From: Colius striatus
Lineage: Eukaryota > Chordata > Aves > Coliiformes > Coliidae
NCBI RefSeq assembly: GCF_028858725.1
Contig: NC_084765.1
Coordinates: 7,953,501 to 8,017,500 of the forward strand
DNA length: 64,000 bases
Direction: 5' to 3'
Shown: positions 62,180 to 64,000 of the stretch, one piece after another
How positions within the stretch are numbered: the stretch's first letter is position 1
Layout: each line of letters begins with the position of its first letter
Made by a program: the position numbers and the translations under genes
Notes under the pieces: generated by a model
Seen by the model: the letters and a program-made list of their open reading frames with translations, nothing else
What the model was told of the DNA's origin: nothing
Database searches by the model: none

Positions 62180-64000
62180 GTACGGGGCAGCGGGCGGGAC
62201 GGCGGCTGCGCGGGGCTGGGGAGGGGGAATGGGTGCTGTGCCCTCAGGCCGGGCTCGGCGAGGACAGCTGGCGAGGCGAGGTGTATCCGAGCCGCTGCGG
62301 GCTCAGGGGTCCGGAGCCGTCCCGCGCCGTGTTCGGCCCTTGCCCGCGGGAAGCTCCGTGCCGGCGCCTTTCCCGGGTCTACGGAGATTCGAAAGTTGGC
62401 CGCTGTGCGCTGGCGGTGGAGGGAGGTGTTTCCGCCCGGGAGGCCCCGTCCGGGCTTCGCGCCTGCCCTGCCGCCGCCGCGGTCGGCCGGGCGGCCAGAG
62501 ATGTGACGACCCGGGCGGTTGGCAGGCGGCAGCTCCGCGGCCGGCCCCGGGGATTCGCGGTGCCGCGGTCCGGGTGGTCGGCAGGCAGCGGCTCCGCGGC
62601 CGGGCCCGGTGGTTCGCGGTGGGAGCAGAGGCGTCGGTCGTCTAGGGCTGTGGTGAGTAACGGGGGTCTCGGGCAGCTGTTTCTGCCCTCAACACGACTT
62701 AAAAAAGTAGGTGGCTGGTTAATGAAACGTCAAGGGTGGAAGGTCGCTCGTCCAGAACAATTTCTGGGGTTTTCCCGCCTCCAGCATCTCTGTAAAACCT
62801 CGTAACCCTTAATACCACCTCCCTCCAAAGAAAGATTTTGGGGGCCTTGTGTGGACAAAGTGCTAAGACAGTGGTTAGGAGAATTGTTGCAGGTAGGGTG
62901 TGTTGATGCTTATTTTAGCAACAGAAACCAACGTTGGTGTATGTTTCGCGGTGTTGGGTTTAGGGCATTTTTTTCCTGCCACACAGGCTAGTTGACCATC
63001 AAAGCATAGTGCTGGGAGGAAATTCTGTACTCAGTTTTGTTTGTTCTGCCTACCTGAAGGTGTCATCAGGTTAAAGTATCAGCAAGCTCCTGCTTTGTCT
63101 GTCTTGTACTTTTAGAGCTTTGAAAACTGAGGATTCTGAAAGTTTTCAAGCTAGCATGGTTTAGTGTGTTATATTAAAACACTTTTTTGTTTCCCAATCT
63201 AAATCTCTTCAGAAAGCAGGTGTCTATATAGTGATGACCTCAAAGGTAACTATTGCTTTCCTTTATGACAGTGTTGGTATGTTCAAAATCTGTTGTGTTT
63301 TTTTTCCTTCTTCCTTTTTCTGCTTTTTTTTTCCTTCTATTTTTTTTTCCAGTCTTTACTGTCCCCATAACTTCCCCCTTCCCCCTGCTCTACCAACTTG
63401 CTAATTTCTGGGCTCTCTGGTAGATGGAGATCAGCTGGGAATTCTGGTGCCCAAAACCAGGATATGATTCTATAAGGCCACTTCAGACTGAAAAGACAAA
63501 AATACCTTCTGCATCTCTGTGGAAAATGTTCATGGTAATATGTTCCAAAATGAGTTGCATGGTTTTTTTTTTAAACACTGCATCACACTGTTAATTCATT
63601 TGGTTTGAGGTCTGTCATAACCCCAGATGGCTTTCTGTCAGATTGCTGCCAACTCCTTCATTCAGTATTTTGTCATTCAGTTTTTGATTTCTTTCTTCTT
63701 CCTCTGCTCTGTCTTAATAAATTATTCATCTGATATACAGAGAGACTTATATTCTAATTCTAGTCCCTCTGGTGACTGCAAGTCTTCTTAGTTAGGTGCC
63801 ACCTGCAAACTTCAAGCACATTTTGCTTTAAGTTCTTGTGGAGGCTGAGTCTAGCCTCTGGTCAAACTGTTAGTTGCTGTTGTGCTAATCTTAATCAGAT
63901 TGGTAAATGAGTAATAGTTCAGTGGTTTTATTGGGGGAGGGAAGACTGGTTAGCTCAAGGAAGTGGAGTTGAGTGCACAGAGCCTCAGTCTCAGTTGAAG
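62180..64000 (+). other. DEPDC7 intron 1 (partial)
   Basis: The first roughly 480 bp belong to the CpG island and hold a two-copy tandem repeat. The rest is AT-rich with T-rich runs around 63,297-63,352. I found no match to DEPDC7 exon 2 before the window ends. Confidence 0.8.
62512..62621. repeat. Two-copy tandem repeat, 59-bp period
   Basis: Copy 1 begins CGGGCGGTTGGCAGGCGGCA at 62,512. Copy 2 begins CGGGTGGTCGGCAGGCAGCG at 62,571. Both contain GCTCCGCGGCCGG and end TTCGCGGTG. It lies in the CpG island just inside DEPDC7 intron 1. Confidence 0.85.

Larger units (their letters stand above)
61850..62660. other. CpG island at DEPDC7 exon 1
   Basis: CpG-dense GC-rich tract over the promoter, exon 1 and start of intron 1. 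It begins within about 50 bp of the LTR end. Several long open frames on both strands here reflect base composition. Confidence 0.85.

Noticed and set aside
62107-62805. 232-codon ORF beginning at the DEPDC7 ATG
   Set aside because: Only the first 24 codons match DEPDC7. The remainder is CpG-island intron sequence after the GTACGG donor.
63353-63425. Strong acceptor (long T-rich tract, CCAG) as DEPDC7 exon 2
   Set aside because: The sequence after it, read in the required phase, does not resemble the DEPDC7 exon 2 start and reaches a stop within about 24 codons.
1-64000. CRISPR arrays, operons, tRNA or rRNA genes, or a novel defence-type system
   Set aside because: The window is vertebrate nuclear DNA. 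No regularly spaced repeats, cloverleaf-forming sequence or clustered novel genes were seen.

Overview
The window is vertebrate nuclear DNA, most probably from a bird. It has 13-exon GT-AG gene structure, CpG-island promoters, the tail of a CR1 LINE ending in the typical ATTCTATGAT-type terminus, and LTRs of avian endogenous-retrovirus type. The introns are compact: QSER1 spans about 37.5 kb here, well short of the mammalian gene. The species cannot be fixed from the sequence alone; the LTR types suggest a neoavian bird.

Layout: 1-9,160 is intergenic and holds a decayed CR1 tail (about 1,440-1,623) and a short, unusually CpG-rich solo LTR on the minus strand (7,840-8,184). A CpG island (about 9,160-10,970) carries the promoter and exon 1 of QSER1. 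The complete QSER1 gene lies on the plus strand, with CDS from 10,097 to 47,568. All 13 coding exons could be placed; every junction keeps frame and has GT-AG signals, giving a predicted 1,821-residue protein. The 3' UTR follows. Then comes about 13 kb of intergenic DNA with a minus-strand LTR (55,115-55,798), a CR1 tail (about 58,889-59,329) and a 1.1-kb plus-strand LTR (60,678-61,802). That last LTR ends about 300 bp before the start codon of DEPDC7. Only DEPDC7 exon 1 (62,107-62,179) and part of intron 1 are inside the window. The order QSER1 then DEPDC7, both on the same strand, matches human 11p13.

QSER1 is a nuclear chromatin protein, paralogous to PRR12, known in human cells to work with TET1 to keep CpG-rich regulatory regions unmethylated. 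DEPDC7 is a DEP-domain protein linked to CARMA-dependent NF-kB signalling. They are conserved neighbours with no evident joint function.

I did not find an undescribed biological system. The observations most worth checking are a possible truncated QSER1 isoform made by intronic polyadenylation after exon 5, an LTR sitting in the DEPDC7 promoter, a CpG-retaining LTR with CRE and E-box motifs upstream of QSER1, a 61-nt cryptic exon candidate in QSER1 intron 1, and a two-copy 59-bp tandem repeat just inside DEPDC7 intron 1.
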